From NCBI GenBank assembly GCA_964580495.1, contig CAZOKE010000002.1, forward strand, positions 1 through 53,134: DNA of 53,134 bases, read 5' to 3'. The stretch comes from JAIFWV01 sp964580495. Its GTDB lineage: Bacteria > Patescibacteriota > Doudnabacteria > UBA920 > O2-02-FULL-48-8. Shown piece after piece: positions 9,294 to 19,212 of this stretch (positions within the stretch are counted from its first letter, which is position 1; each line of letters begins with the position of its first letter). A model generated the notes under the pieces. It did no database searches, was not told the origin of the DNA, and saw nothing but the letters and a program-made list of their open reading frames with translations. Position numbers and translations under genes: made by a program.

Positions 9294-9779
9294 ATGGCTG
9301 ATAATTTAGAACATGTTAAATCAAAAATCCAGGAACTTTTTTCGCATATGGAAATTCCAGTCGAGATTCACGAACGGCAGGAAGAAGGCCGGACGGTTTT
9401 GAATTTGAAAACTCCAGAAGCTCAAATCTTGATCGGCAAACAAGGAGCAAACCTGGAGGCGCTGCAGCATATCATCCGGCTTTTGGCGCGAGATGAGGAC
9501 GACAAAACTCCTTTTGCCATCGACATCGATGATTATAAAGAGAAACGACAGATTTATTTGAAAGAAATTGCCAGAAAGGCCGCGCATCAGGCGCGCAGTT
9601 CCGGCCGTTCCGTCGCACTCTTCCCCATGACTGCTTCCGAACGCCGAGTAGTGCATAATTATCTCTCGCTGTTTTCCGACCTTTCATCTGAATCGCAAGG
9701 CAAAGACCCAAATCGCCGGATCGTGATCAGGCTCAATAAGAAAACCAAAGACGACTTTAACTTTATCGAGAATATGTAA
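9294..9779 (+). CDS. khpB: RNA-binding KH/R3H domain protein (KhpB/Jag)
   Basis: A 161-residue protein with a KH-like domain containing the GxxG loop in ILIGKQGANLEALQHI (about residues 44-60) and a C-terminal R3H domain with ARSSGRSVALFPMTASERR-VVH (about 98-122). The Jag N-terminal domain of some Firmicutes is absent. KhpB proteins bind RNA and influence cell division and envelope growth in streptococci. Here the gene closes the rpmH operon. Confidence 0.9.
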   Translation: MADNLEHVKSKIQELFSHMEIPVEIHERQEEGRTVLNLKTPEAQILIGKQGANLEALQHIIRLLARDEDDKTPFAIDIDDYKEKRQIYLKEIARKAAHQARSSGRSVALFPMTASERRVVHNYLSLFSDLSSESQGKDPNRRIVIRLNKKTKDDFNFIENM

Positions 9780-9783
9780 ATTT

Positions 9784-9810
9784 AAAAAACCTCCTCTTGG
9801 AGGTTTTTTT
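9784..9810. terminator. Bidirectional rho-independent terminator
   Basis: An 11-bp stem (AAAAAACCTCC / GGAGGTTTTTT) with a TCTT loop lies 4 bp after khpB and 11 bp before the end of the convergent minus-strand gene. A-runs and T-runs on both sides serve both directions. Confidence 0.9.
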
Positions 9811-9820
9811 GTAGGCAGAA

Positions 9821-11011
9821 TTATTTGATGTAGAAAACTGAAACCATAAACCAAAACAGAACAGATAAATCGTTTTTGAAGTAAGGAACGTCGACTAATC
9901 CATGGACCACGACCGCGACCAGGAAAGCGCTCGCCGCAAACCGATACCAGTTGGGGCTGATCCGATACTCTTTTAGTGTCACAATGATTATTCCCAAGAA
10001 GCTTAAGAGTCCCAAAATTCCCATCTCGACCCAAAAGTTTAGGAAGATGTTATGAGGATAATTGAGAATCTCGCCTTGGAAATTTTGTTGGGCCAATGTC
10101 GTCCGAAATCCGTACAATCCATTGCCAAATAAGGGGTTTTGAATGATTTTATTTACCGCCGCGGACATGAGTTTGGAATGCGCGGTTGAAGACGGATCAT
10201 GCAGGATTAGGCTTATCCTGTCCCTGGTTTGGGGCACCGCAACGAAGATTAAAAGCGCAATCGCGCCGATGCCAAAAACTTGCTTCCAGGGGTAGCGTAT
10301 GAGCAAAAGCAGCAGTGCTGTAAAAGTTACAGCCAGCCACGCTCCTCGAGAGAACGTCAGCATCAATGCAAATAATATTATAATCAAGCCAACCGCTAAA
10401 TTTTTGCCGTTCACAACCTTGTCGCTAGCCAAAAGCATAGCAAAAAAGAATGTTGCCAAGGGTGCTAAGTATAAAGCTAAAGCATTGGGATAATCGAAAA
10501 ACGAAGTGATGCGCTCGACTTCGACTCCGGTGCCCCAGAACCGCATGGGCAAATTCCAGAGAGTGAAATATTGAATGATGCCGAAGATGCTGATTATGAC
10601 TGCTGATAAAAACAACAGATTCAGCGGGGGCTTAAGGTCATTTGGCTTTTTAATTACCAAACGCACGGCATAGAAAAACAGGGTCGGCTCCAGAATAAAA
10701 GCTTTGAATTCTCCCAAGGCTTTGGCTTTTTCCGGAGAAACTAAAACCGAGATTGCGCCCGCCGCAAGAAAGGCCACAACCATCCAATTTATTGTCTTGA
10801 ACTGTTTCAGCTGGCCCAGATGGTTGAGGTTGGTTAAAAAAGTTATGGCCAAAAAAACCAGGACTAGCAATTCCAAGAAAGTTGTGGGGATTCCCTGGAA
10901 CTCATAGCGGATTAGGTAAGTCGGCAACAGGGCCAAAATTAAACCAACTGCAAAAGTTGGTTTTTGGTGGGCAACGAGCGCAAAAATTATCAGTAATATT
11001 CCAAGGACCAT
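9821..11011 (-). CDS. O-antigen ligase / polymerase (Wzy-WaaL) family membrane protein
   Basis: A 396-residue protein with about ten hydrophobic segments. It has the family hallmark LMLTFSRGAWLA and, after a large extracytoplasmic loop with KIIQNPLFGNGLYGFRTTL, the motif YPHNIFLNFWVEMGILGL. This architecture is typical of O-antigen ligases and polymerases that transfer undecaprenyl-linked glycans. Its substrate here is unknown; in an organism likely to lack LPS it may attach glycans to surface proteins or pili. It lies 3 bp after the PBP gene on the same strand. Confidence 0.85.
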   Translation of the reverse strand: MVLGILLIIFALVAHQKPTFAVGLILALLPTYLIRYEFQGIPTTFLELLVLVFLAITFLTNLNHLGQLKQFKTINWMVVAFLAAGAISVLVSPEKAKALGEFKAFILEPTLFFYAVRLVIKKPNDLKPPLNLLFLSAVIISIFGIIQYFTLWNLPMRFWGTGVEVERITSFFDYPNALALYLAPLATFFFAMLLASDKVVNGKNLAVGLIIILFALMLTFSRGAWLAVTFTALLLLLIRYPWKQVFGIGAIALLIFVAVPQTRDRISLILHDPSSTAHSKLMSAAVNKIIQNPLFGNGLYGFRTTLAQQNFQGEILNYPHNIFLNFWVEMGILGLLSFLGIIIVTLKEYRISPNWYRFAASAFLVAVVVHGLVDVPYFKNDLSVLFWFMVSVFYIK

Positions 11012-11014
11012 TTT

Positions 11015-13561
11015 TTATTTGACGTTAATGTTGACGCGGATGCTGTTGGTGATTGAAGTGCCGTTTGAAAGCTTGGCAGTAGCGCTAAGCGTCTGCCAGC
11101 CGTTCTTTGCCGTGGTCACAGTGAAAGTGTAAGGGTTGGTAGTAACCTCCCCCATCGGTATGCCATCGAGGTTTAAATCGACGGCGGTAACCGGATTGTT
11201 CCCAACACTAATTTGGACTGTAAATGGCAGCGAATTTATTTCTTGGCTGTCCTGTGGAGTCAAGAATTGGATTTGGCTTTGCGTGAAGGCTGGATTTACC
11301 GAACCATTGTCGGATTGTGTCGGAGGATAGCTGTATCCGTTTAACGAAGCCCAGGCTTGCACCGGAACTTCCCATGACGGGTCGTTTGGTCTTTCAGAAT
11401 GGATCACAGTATAGACTCTGGTTTCGACCAAATCGGGTGGTGTTTGATCAGTTGCCAAAAGTCCGTTGAGCTTGTTTATTTTGACGGCTACATGGACATC
11501 ATCATAATCTTGCGGGATAGCAAAGCTGGCAAAGACTTCTTCTTTAGTGGAAGGGGTATACTGGGTTGGCAGTTTTCCGGAAATTGAGTCAACTAAAACA
11601 TGCTGGATTCCCGGTGGTTCCTGGAATTGTTCCGGGGGTGTGCCTTTGAGCGCGTTTAACATAAATTGGTGCCAAATCGGCCCGGCAGTCACGACGCCGT
11701 CAGCGCCGGCGCGCATTGGCGAGCCATCGGTGTTGCCGGTCCAGACTCCGGCTACCAGCGAAGGAGTAAAACCCATGGTCCAACCGTCTTTCCAAGACTG
11801 CGTAGTTCCGGTTTTAGCTGCCACAACTCGGTCCGGGAGAATTAAGGGCGAGTTGGCGCCGAAGATAAATGTTCGAGCGTCGTTATCGGTCATAATAGAA
11901 TCGATTTCATAAGCGACTTGCGGGTCCAAGGCTTCTGTTCCTGAATCCGGCTGCCATTCGGAAAGGGTTTGGCCTTTCGAATCAGTAACTTTGAGAATGT
12001 CGACAGGATCATGTTTGACTCCCATGTTGGCAAACACGCCCATGGCTGCGGTGTGGTCAAAAAGTTCAATTTCGCATCCGCCAAGCACCAAAGACAGCCC
12101 GCATTTATCCGCGCTGATATCGGAACTAATACCCATATCTTTCATGGTATCAATGGCGTTTTGCACACCCACCAAGGACAAAGTTTTGACCGCAGGTACG
12201 TTTAGGGATCCGGCCAAGGCCTTGCGCATGTTGAGCACGCCGTGGTCTTTGCCGTCATAGTTGTGCGGGATGTAATCTTTGCCCTGATAAGTTCCAAAAT
12301 TGGTAGCCACATCCACTAGCATGGTCGCCGGAGACATCCCCTGCTTGAAAGCGGTGGCGTAGATGTAGGGTTTGATCGATGAACCTGGCTGCAGGGGCCG
12401 CAATGTGACATTCACTTGGCCATCGATTGCTTCGTTGAAATAATCTACGGACCCAACCATGGCCAAAACCTGGCCGGTCTTCGGGTCCATGGCAACCAAA
12501 CCGGCGTTATTGGCTTTGTTATACTTGATGTTTCGAGCGACTCCGTCTTTCACGGCTTGGTCAGCAATTTGCTGCAGGTTCCAATCCAAACTTGTGACGA
12601 CATTCAGCCCGCCGGCTTCCAAAGTTTGTTCGCCGTATTTTTCTGCCAGCTGCTGCTCGACGTATTGGATAAAGTGTCCGGCAATGGCAAAGTTTGCGCC
12701 GGTATCTTTGGTTTTGCTAAACGTCACTTTCTCGGCTTTAGCGCTGTCGCGCTGATCTTTGGTGATGTAACCTTGATCATACATCGCGTCCAAAACAATG
12801 TTTTTGCGGGCGTTGAGTTTATCCCGGTTGGGCCCGTTGGGGTTGTACAGACTTGGGGCTTGCGGCAAGCTGGCCAAATACGCGGCCTGGGCGAGGTCGA
12901 GATCTTTTGCGTCTTTATTGAAGTAAGTTTGGGCCGCAGCTTGGATGCCGTAAGCATTCTGCCCGTAAGGAATTTCGTTTAGGTAGAGCTTGAGGATGTC
13001 GTCTTTCGAGAATTTTTGGCCTATTTCTATTGCCAAAACCAGTTCTTTAATTTTCCTGGTTAAGGTTTTTTCCCTGGTTAAAATAGCGTTGCGTACGAAT
13101 TGCTGGGTAATTGTCGATCCGCCCTGAGACGCGCTGCCGTGCAAAATGTCTACATAGATTGAGCGCAAAATTCCGCGCCAGTCCACGCCGGGATTTTTAT
13201 AGAAATTTTTGTCTTCAATGGCGATCGTTGCCTGTGCCACATAAGGCGGCAAGTTTTTGGGGTCCACCAGGGTTCGCTTAACTTCGCCATGCACCTCATA
13301 AAGCAAAGTCGTGCCGTCTCGCGCATAAATTTTGGTTGATTGCGGGATCACTCGGGTGTTTAGTTTATTTGGGTCCGGCAGTGAGAGGGCCACTACTGCA
13401 AAAGTCAGGCTTCCTGCAATAAGAATCAAAGCAAAAAAATACAAGACGATCTTGATTATGGTCGTCCTTCGTTGTTTTGCATTACCTCGAATCAGATTCT
13501 CCCAAGTTTTTTGGAGGTTTTGAACAGCTATTTGTAAATATTTCTTGATTGTGTTGATCAT
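11015..13561 (-). CDS. Class A penicillin-binding protein (transglycosylase/transpeptidase)
   Basis: An 848-residue bifunctional peptidoglycan synthase. Residues about 36-60 are the membrane anchor. The GT51 domain has the catalytic Glu116 in IAIEDKNFYKNPGVDW and the motif GGSTITQQFVRN (147-158). The transpeptidase domain has SxxK at 394-397 (SSIK), SLN at 452-454 and KTGT at 583-586, so both active sites are intact. The last 90 residues form an Ig-like beta domain of unknown partner. It is an essential cell-wall enzyme acting outside the membrane. It probably shares a transcript with the downstream Wzy-like gene. Confidence 0.95.
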   Translation of the reverse strand: MINTIKKYLQIAVQNLQKTWENLIRGNAKQRRTTIIKIVLYFFALILIAGSLTFAVVALSLPDPNKLNTRVIPQSTKIYARDGTTLLYEVHGEVKRTLVDPKNLPPYVAQATIAIEDKNFYKNPGVDWRGILRSIYVDILHGSASQGGSTITQQFVRNAILTREKTLTRKIKELVLAIEIGQKFSKDDILKLYLNEIPYGQNAYGIQAAAQTYFNKDAKDLDLAQAAYLASLPQAPSLYNPNGPNRDKLNARKNIVLDAMYDQGYITKDQRDSAKAEKVTFSKTKDTGANFAIAGHFIQYVEQQLAEKYGEQTLEAGGLNVVTSLDWNLQQIADQAVKDGVARNIKYNKANNAGLVAMDPKTGQVLAMVGSVDYFNEAIDGQVNVTLRPLQPGSSIKPYIYATAFKQGMSPATMLVDVATNFGTYQGKDYIPHNYDGKDHGVLNMRKALAGSLNVPAVKTLSLVGVQNAIDTMKDMGISSDISADKCGLSLVLGGCEIELFDHTAAMGVFANMGVKHDPVDILKVTDSKGQTLSEWQPDSGTEALDPQVAYEIDSIMTDNDARTFIFGANSPLILPDRVVAAKTGTTQSWKDGWTMGFTPSLVAGVWTGNTDGSPMRAGADGVVTAGPIWHQFMLNALKGTPPEQFQEPPGIQHVLVDSISGKLPTQYTPSTKEEVFASFAIPQDYDDVHVAVKINKLNGLLATDQTPPDLVETRVYTVIHSERPNDPSWEVPVQAWASLNGYSYPPTQSDNGSVNPAFTQSQIQFLTPQDSQEINSLPFTVQISVGNNPVTAVDLNLDGIPMGEVTTNPYTFTVTTAKNGWQTLSATAKLSNGTSITNSIRVNINVK

Positions 13562-13632
13562 ATCAATTGCCTACTAATTGTACCAAAAAACTGGTATAAT
13601 TGGAATGAATTAGGAATTATGAATTAGGAATT

Positions 13633-14805
13633 ATGAATCAAAACCAAATTGATGATATATTGAACCGCGGCGTGGAAGAAATTATAGACCGCAAGCACCT
13701 GGAAGAGAAACTGAAAACAAAATCCAAATTGCGGGTAAAACTTGGCATTGATCCGACTTCGCCGAACATTCACATCGGCCGCGCGGTGGTGCTCTGGAAA
13801 CTTCGAGCATTTCAAGAGCTGGGACACCAAGTGGTTTTGATTGTCGGAGATTTTACCGGTTTGGTTGGTGACACTTCCGATAAAGATGCCGAACGCCCCA
13901 TGCTGACGGAGCAAGAAATTGAAAAAAACCAGAAGAGTTATTTCGACCAGGCCTTTAAAATCCTTGATAAATCCAAAACTGAAACCGAATACAACTCCAA
14001 GTGGCTTAAAAAATTGGGTTTTGTTGAAATTGCCAAGATGGCCGACCTTTTCGGTTTGCATGAGTTCTCTGCCCGTGAAAATATTGCCAAAAGGCTGAAT
14101 GCCGGGAAGAGGGTGGGCTTGCGTGAGCTGATGTATCCGCTGATGCAGGGTTACGATTCTGTAGCAGTAAAAGCAGATGTCGAACTCGGTGGCACTGACC
14201 AGCGATTTAACCTGCTGGCCGGACGCACTATCCAACCTTTATACAATCAAGAGCCCCAAGATATTTTAATGACTACACTTATGGAAGGAACAGACGGACG
14301 GAAAATGAGCTCTTCGTGGGGCAATGTCATCAATATTACTGATGAGCCAAATGACATGTTCGGCAAAGTCATGTCGATCAAAGATGATTTGATCATAAAA
14401 TATTTTACGCTTGCTACTCGCGTGCCTTTGGCCGAAATTGAAGAGATTAAGAAGGAATTGGCAAAAGCCAATCCTCGCGATATCAAAATACGACTCGCTA
14501 CCGAAATAGTTACGCTTTATTATAGCCAGACTCAAGCCTTGGAAGCAGCGAATGAATTTGAGAAAGTTTTCAGCAAAAAAGAAAAACCGACCGATATCGA
14601 GGAAGTAGTATTAAATGTTAGAGTCGCAGATGAGGTGCTGGTTCAATCTGGTTTGGCGGTTAGCAAGAGCGAAGCTAAACGGTTAATCGAACAAGGCGGT
14701 GTGCGGGTGGATGATGTCAAAGTCACTGATCCTAAAGAAGAGTTGGAACTGAAATCTGGAAGCATTATCCAAGTTGGTCCCAGGAAATTTAAAAAAATAA
14801 AATAG
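13633..14805 (+). CDS. tyrS: Tyrosyl-tRNA synthetase
   Basis: A 390-residue class I synthetase that charges tRNA-Tyr. The HIGH-type motif reads HIGR (47-50) in PNIHIGRAVVLWKL, the tyrosine-pocket GGTDQRFNLLAGR is present, and KMSKS reads KMSSS at about 224-228. A C-terminal S4 RNA-binding domain (LAVSKSEAKRLIEQGGVRVDD) completes it. Length is normal. The upstream DNA (13604-13632) is built of repeated GAATTA/GAATTATG words, and the chosen ATG lies within the last of them. Confidence 0.96.
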   Translation: MNQNQIDDILNRGVEEIIDRKHLEEKLKTKSKLRVKLGIDPTSPNIHIGRAVVLWKLRAFQELGHQVVLIVGDFTGLVGDTSDKDAERPMLTEQEIEKNQKSYFDQAFKILDKSKTETEYNSKWLKKLGFVEIAKMADLFGLHEFSARENIAKRLNAGKRVGLRELMYPLMQGYDSVAVKADVELGGTDQRFNLLAGRTIQPLYNQEPQDILMTTLMEGTDGRKMSSSWGNVINITDEPNDMFGKVMSIKDDLIIKYFTLATRVPLAEIEEIKKELAKANPRDIKIRLATEIVTLYYSQTQALEAANEFEKVFSKKEKPTDIEEVVLNVRVADEVLVQSGLAVSKSEAKRLIEQGGVRVDDVKVTDPKEELELKSGSIIQVGPRKFKKIK

Positions 14806-14827
14806 ACCTCCGAAAGAGGTCTTTTTT
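14804..14827. terminator. Bidirectional terminator between tyrS and ruvC
   Basis: A stem AGACCTC / GAGGTCT with loop CGAAA and a T-run sits on the tyrS stop codon and overlaps the end of convergent ruvC by two bases. Confidence 0.85.
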
Positions 14828-15293
14828 ATTTCCGTCCAATCCCTGCCCAAGCTATGGCCACAGCGTCTGCTGCGTCATCCGGCTTGGGTATTTTTTTTAG
14901 GTTCAAAAGCTTGACGATCATGGTTTCCACTTGCTTCTTATCCGCTTTGCCATAGCCTGTGACAGACATTTTTACTTGCAGAGGCGTGATATCAATTATT
15001 TTTAGTCCGTGATTTGCTGCCGTGACCAGAATTGCGCCTCGAGCTTGGGCCACGCTGATCGCGGTTTTTTGGTTAGAGATAAAATACAGTGACTCGATCG
15101 CCATGATTTCCGGCTTCCATTTTTGTATGATGTCAGATAAGTCATCTTGAATTTCCAAAAGCCGGCCTGAATCAGGCTGGCCGGCATTGGTGACAATACA
15201 GCCGGCCTGCAGCAGTTTGATGCTTTTTTTGTCTTGCTCCAGCACGGCAAATCCGCACCGGCCAATGCCTGGGTCTATTCCTAATATCTTCAT
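14826..15293 (-). CDS. ruvC: Crossover junction endodeoxyribonuclease RuvC
   Basis: A 155-residue Holliday-junction resolvase. The N-terminal MKILGIDPGIGRCGFAVLE carries the first catalytic Asp, the middle AIESLYF the Glu, and the C-terminal PDDAADAVAIAWA the paired Asp residues, so the acidic tetrad is complete. I chose the ATG at 15293 over an in-frame TTG at 15302 because it gives the usual M-x-I-L-G-I-D-P-G start. ruvA/ruvB are not adjacent. Confidence 0.95.
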   Translation of the reverse strand: MKILGIDPGIGRCGFAVLEQDKKSIKLLQAGCIVTNAGQPDSGRLLEIQDDLSDIIQKWKPEIMAIESLYFISNQKTAISVAQARGAILVTAANHGLKIIDITPLQVKMSVTGYGKADKKQVETMIVKLLNLKKIPKPDDAADAVAIAWAGIGRK

Positions 15294-15389
15294 AAAGTTC
15301 AAATTTCAAAACCCAAAGCTCAAATATGTTTGGATATTAAAATAATAAAAATTAAAATATTTTGAATTTTGGATTTTGAGCTTTGGGAT

Positions 15390-16112
15390 TTAAAGATTAG
15401 CGCTTGTGTGCACGGCGATGACATCATCATTGTTTTCCAAATCAGCAAACAAAGCATCGACTTTGGGTTTTTGGTCTTCTGTAAGGTCAACGCCTTGGCT
15501 GGATTCTTGGATAACATCGGCTTTGGCGATTTTTGCCCCGGCTTTGGCCAGCGCGTCTTTGATTTTCTGCAAATTCAAAGGGAGGGTGTATACTTCCAGG
15601 CCGTCAGCAGATTCCCTCACATCTTCTGCTCCGGCATCAATTGCCGCCAGCTCCAAATCAGACAAATCAGAGCAATTGTCGCGCTCAACTAGAATCTGGC
15701 CTTTGGTTGAGAACTGCCAAGCCACGCTTCCCTGCGCTCCCAGATTCCCCTGGTGCTTGGCGAAAATATGTTTGATGTTATTGACGGTGCGATTCGGATT
15801 ATCCGTTACCGCTTCGACGATAAAAGCAGTGCCATATGGGCCGTAGCCTTCGTAAGTGACTTCTTCAATAGCATCTTTGCCTTCGCCGGCTCCCCTTTTG
15901 ATAGCCCGATCAATGTTGTCGTTGGGCATGGATGCGGCTTTGGCGCGATCCACTGCCATGCGCAATTGGAAATTAAATGCAGGATCTGCTCCGCCGCCTG
16001 TGCGCACCGCCACAGAAATTGTTTTTGCCAATTTCGTAAACAGCTGGCCGCGCTTTGCATCAGTTATGGCCTTGGCCCGTTTAGTTGTCGCCCATTTACT
16101 GTGTCCTGACAT
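15390..16112 (-). CDS. YebC/TACO1 family regulatory protein
   Basis: A 240-residue protein starting MSGHSKWATTKRAKAITDAK, the diagnostic YebC/PmpR beginning. That decides the ATG at 16112 over an upstream in-frame ATG at 16145 lying in repetitive spacer DNA. The family is described as a transcriptional regulator and, in more recent work, as helping ribosomes through polyproline stretches. It lies near ruvC, a common neighbour, with an inverted-repeat spacer (15300-15385) between them. Confidence 0.94.
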   Translation of the reverse strand: MSGHSKWATTKRAKAITDAKRGQLFTKLAKTISVAVRTGGGADPAFNFQLRMAVDRAKAASMPNDNIDRAIKRGAGEGKDAIEEVTYEGYGPYGTAFIVEAVTDNPNRTVNNIKHIFAKHQGNLGAQGSVAWQFSTKGQILVERDNCSDLSDLELAAIDAGAEDVRESADGLEVYTLPLNLQKIKDALAKAGAKIAKADVIQESSQGVDLTEDQKPKVDALFADLENNDDVIAVHTSANL

Positions 16113-16178
16113 AAAATTAAAATTACGGATTGACGAATTACGCATAGCAATTCGGAATCCGTAATTCGTAATTACAAA

Positions 16179-18635
16179 CTAGATAATCGTTGTTGTAGCG
16201 ACCTTGTCTCCAGAATCCAAAGTCATGACTCGCACGCCTTGGGTGGCGCGGCCTAAGGTTGAGATTTTACCAATAGGTGTGCGCAGAGTCTGGCCGAGTT
16301 TGGAGATGATGACCAGGTCGTGCTCTTCGGATTTGTCGATGACGTGCAAGGATACTATGGGGCCGGTCTTGGGAGTGACTTTTACTGTTTTGATTCCGCT
16401 TCCTCCCCGATGCTGGATTTTGTATTGATTCAAGTCCGTTTTTTTGCCCAGACCATTCTCGGTTACGATCAAGATTTGCAAATTATCGACTTTGTCTTTT
16501 TTCCAAATCAAATCCATGCTCATCAGATAATCGCCCTTTCGAATCCGGATACCTCGGACACCCGCAGCGGTCCGGCCCATGGGCCGGACATCTTTTTCTT
16601 GGAACCTAATGGCTTGTCCAAGTGAGGTAGAGAGGATAATGTCGTCGTTGCCGGTGGAGTATTTAACCCAGCGCAATTCATCGCCGGTATGGAGCTTGAT
16701 CGCAATCAAGCCAGAGCGTCGGACTTTAGCGAATTCTTCAATCGGGGTTTTCTTTATTAACCCTTGTTTAGTGCAAAGCACGAGGAATTTGGCTTGGGTC
16801 TTCTTGGATATTGTCAGTACCGATGACACCATTTCGCCGTTTGGCAAATCCAGGAAATTGACCAAGGCTTGTCCCCTCGCTGTGCGCGAGCCTTCGGGCA
16901 ATTCGTAAACTTTGGTCTGGAATACGCGGCCTTTGTTGGAGAAGAATAGGATATCATCGTGGGTATTGGTAGTCTGCAGCCATTCCACCACGTCTTCTTC
17001 TTTGGTTGTCATGCCAATCACGCCCTTACCGCCGCGGCCTTGAGTCTTGTAAGTGTCTGGGGGCAGGCGTTTGACATAGCCGGATTTGGTGACGATGACC
17101 ATCGCTTGCTGTTCCGGGATCAAATCTTCGGCTTTGAATTCTCCAATGCCGGTTTTCACCAACTGTGTTCGGCGTTCATCGCCATATTTTTCTTTAATCT
17201 CGATAAGTTCTTTTTTGATGAGTTCCCGTTTCTTTTTGTCGCTCTTCAAAAGCTCTTCCAATTCCGCGATAAGTTTTTTCTTTTCTTTCAATTCATCTTC
17301 GACTTTTTTGCGTTCCAAACCGGCCAAGGCGCGGAGCTGCATCTGCAAAATGGCTGTGGCCTGCTTGTCGGAGAGCTTAAACTTTTTCATCAACGCGGCA
17401 TGTGCTTCTTCAGTGGTATCCGAGCTGCGAATAGTGGAAATTATTCGGTCAATATGATCCAGCGCGATTTTTAACCCTTCCAAGATATGTTCGCGGTCGC
17501 GGGCTTTGGTCAAATCAAATTGGGTGCGGCGAGTAATTACGACATACCGGTGCTCGATGTAATATTCCAAAATATTTTTCAAATTCAGAACTTGCGGCTC
17601 GATGCCGTCAACCAAAGCCAGCATGTTGACGTGGAAAGTTTCTTGCAAACTGGAGTATTTGAACAGTTGATTGAGAATCTTGTTTGGCAGGCCGTCTTTT
17701 TTTAAATCAATGACAATCCGCACCCCATCTTTGTCGGATTCGTCGCGCAAGTCGCGGATGCCTTCCACTCTTTTGTCGCGGACCAGCTCGGCGAACTGTT
17801 CGAGCAGCGTCGCTTTATTCACGCGGTAAGGGATTTCGGAAATGATGATTTGGTGGTTGCCTTTTTCCTCGATAATTTCGGTTTTGGCGCGCATAACTAT
17901 CGGGCCTTTCCCGGTAGCATAGGTTTGCTTGATGGCATTCCAGTCGTAAATAATGCCGCCGGTCGGAAAATCCGGGCCTTTGACGAATTCCATGAGGTCC
18001 TCGGTTGTGGCTTCTGGGTCATCAATCAGTTTGACAGTGGCATCGATGATTTCGCTGATGTTATGCGGCGGAATGTCTGTGGCCATGCCGACGGCAATGC
18101 CCAAAGTGCCGTTCAATAAAAGCTGCGGCGCTTTGGCTGGCAAAACTTTCGGTTCTTTTTCGGTAGCGTCATAGTTGTCGGCCCAGTCCACAGTGTCCTT
18201 TTCCAGGTCAGCCAGCATTTCTTCGGCAATCGCGCTCATGCGAGCTTCGGTGTAACGCATGGCGGCCGGAGAGTCGCCATCCATGGAACCGAAGTTGCCT
18301 TGGCCGTCGACAAGCATGTAGCGCATGGCAAAATTTTGAGCCAGTCGCGCCAGTGCATCATAAACCGACAAGTCTCCATGAGGGTGGTATTTACCCAAAA
18401 CTTCTCCGACGATCTTGGCGGATTTTGTGGTTTTGACATTGTGCCGCAAGCCCATGTTGCTCATGGCATACAAAATGCGCCGAGCAACTGGTTTAAGGCC
18501 GTCGCGTACGTCGGGCAAGGCGCGGGCAACAATCACACTCATCGCGTAGTCGAGGTAAGACTCTTCCATTTCGCGCTCAATTGCGCGGGCGTTTATGGTG
18601 CCGATATCGAATTTTTTTGGTTCTTCTTTGGCCAT
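16179..18635 (-). CDS. gyrA: DNA gyrase subunit A
   Basis: An 818-residue type II topoisomerase subunit. The catalytic tyrosine is Y128 in AAMRYTEARMS. The quinolone region reads HPHGDLSVYDALAR. The GyrA-box QGRGGKG is present in the first blade of the C-terminal propeller (TYKTQGRGGKGVIGM), which marks it as gyrase rather than ParC. It introduces negative supercoils with GyrB, which is not in the window. The position equivalent to E. coli Ser83 is Leu89. Confidence 0.97.
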   Translation of the reverse strand: MAKEEPKKFDIGTINARAIEREMEESYLDYAMSVIVARALPDVRDGLKPVARRILYAMSNMGLRHNVKTTKSAKIVGEVLGKYHPHGDLSVYDALARLAQNFAMRYMLVDGQGNFGSMDGDSPAAMRYTEARMSAIAEEMLADLEKDTVDWADNYDATEKEPKVLPAKAPQLLLNGTLGIAVGMATDIPPHNISEIIDATVKLIDDPEATTEDLMEFVKGPDFPTGGIIYDWNAIKQTYATGKGPIVMRAKTEIIEEKGNHQIIISEIPYRVNKATLLEQFAELVRDKRVEGIRDLRDESDKDGVRIVIDLKKDGLPNKILNQLFKYSSLQETFHVNMLALVDGIEPQVLNLKNILEYYIEHRYVVITRRTQFDLTKARDREHILEGLKIALDHIDRIISTIRSSDTTEEAHAALMKKFKLSDKQATAILQMQLRALAGLERKKVEDELKEKKKLIAELEELLKSDKKKRELIKKELIEIKEKYGDERRTQLVKTGIGEFKAEDLIPEQQAMVIVTKSGYVKRLPPDTYKTQGRGGKGVIGMTTKEEDVVEWLQTTNTHDDILFFSNKGRVFQTKVYELPEGSRTARGQALVNFLDLPNGEMVSSVLTISKKTQAKFLVLCTKQGLIKKTPIEEFAKVRRSGLIAIKLHTGDELRWVKYSTGNDDIILSTSLGQAIRFQEKDVRPMGRTAAGVRGIRIRKGDYLMSMDLIWKKDKVDNLQILIVTENGLGKKTDLNQYKIQHRGGSGIKTVKVTPKTGPIVSLHVIDKSEEHDLVIISKLGQTLRTPIGKISTLGRATQGVRVMTLDSGDKVATTTII

Positions 18636-18636
18636 G

Positions 18637-19197
18637 CTAGTTCCTTATGTCTTTAGGTTGAGATAATTTGCTTAAATCGACGTTAACTTGCTCCTTAAAA
18701 GTACTTTGCGGGTTGTTTTCGAATGATAAATTATCGAAAGTCAAGAGACCTGACTTAAATTGGCTGATATCAAATGCAGCAATCCCGAAATTTTGTGTGT
18801 GCGACAGAATTTTTTGGACATAAGGTTGGTTTTGCCGGTCGGTAATTTTCGAAGGATTGTTGTCTTTTCCATTTACGGTTAGCTTAACATCGGCCGGTTT
18901 GGAAAAATTCAAAATGTCACCGGTGTCGTTTTTAACAGAAAAATAAATCAAGAGCTGGTTGTTGGCAATTTCTGCGCCGTCAATTTGGGTGTAGTGCTGG
19001 GCGCTGATTGTGGAAACTTGGGTGTTTGAACCCAACACGCTTTGTTTGTCGAGATTGCCAAATTCCGAACGCAGTCCCAAGATCCAGAGCCCGATTAAGA
19101 TTAAGGTGGAAGCGATGACAGTCCCCCACAGAATTTTTACGCGGGTCTGATACGGCTTATTTTGCAAATTATTGATAAAGCTTTGGATATTGTTCAT
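18637..19197 (-). CDS. Membrane-anchored protein of unknown function
   Basis: A 186-residue protein with one N-terminal transmembrane helix at about 24-42 (LWGTVIASTLILIGLWILGL) and a soluble, probably extracytoplasmic, beta-rich remainder (DGAEIANNQLLIYFSVKND). I do not recognise a family. Its stop lies one base before the gyrA start, so the two are likely co-transcribed, and it lies 15 bases after the MBL-fold gene. Confidence 0.75.
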   Translation of the reverse strand: MNNIQSFINNLQNKPYQTRVKILWGTVIASTLILIGLWILGLRSEFGNLDKQSVLGSNTQVSTISAQHYTQIDGAEIANNQLLIYFSVKNDTGDILNFSKPADVKLTVNGKDNNPSKITDRQNQPYVQKILSHTQNFGIAAFDISQFKSGLLTFDNLSFENNPQSTFKEQVNVDLSKLSQPKDIRN

Positions 19198-19212
19198 CCC
19201 TTTGGAGATTAT

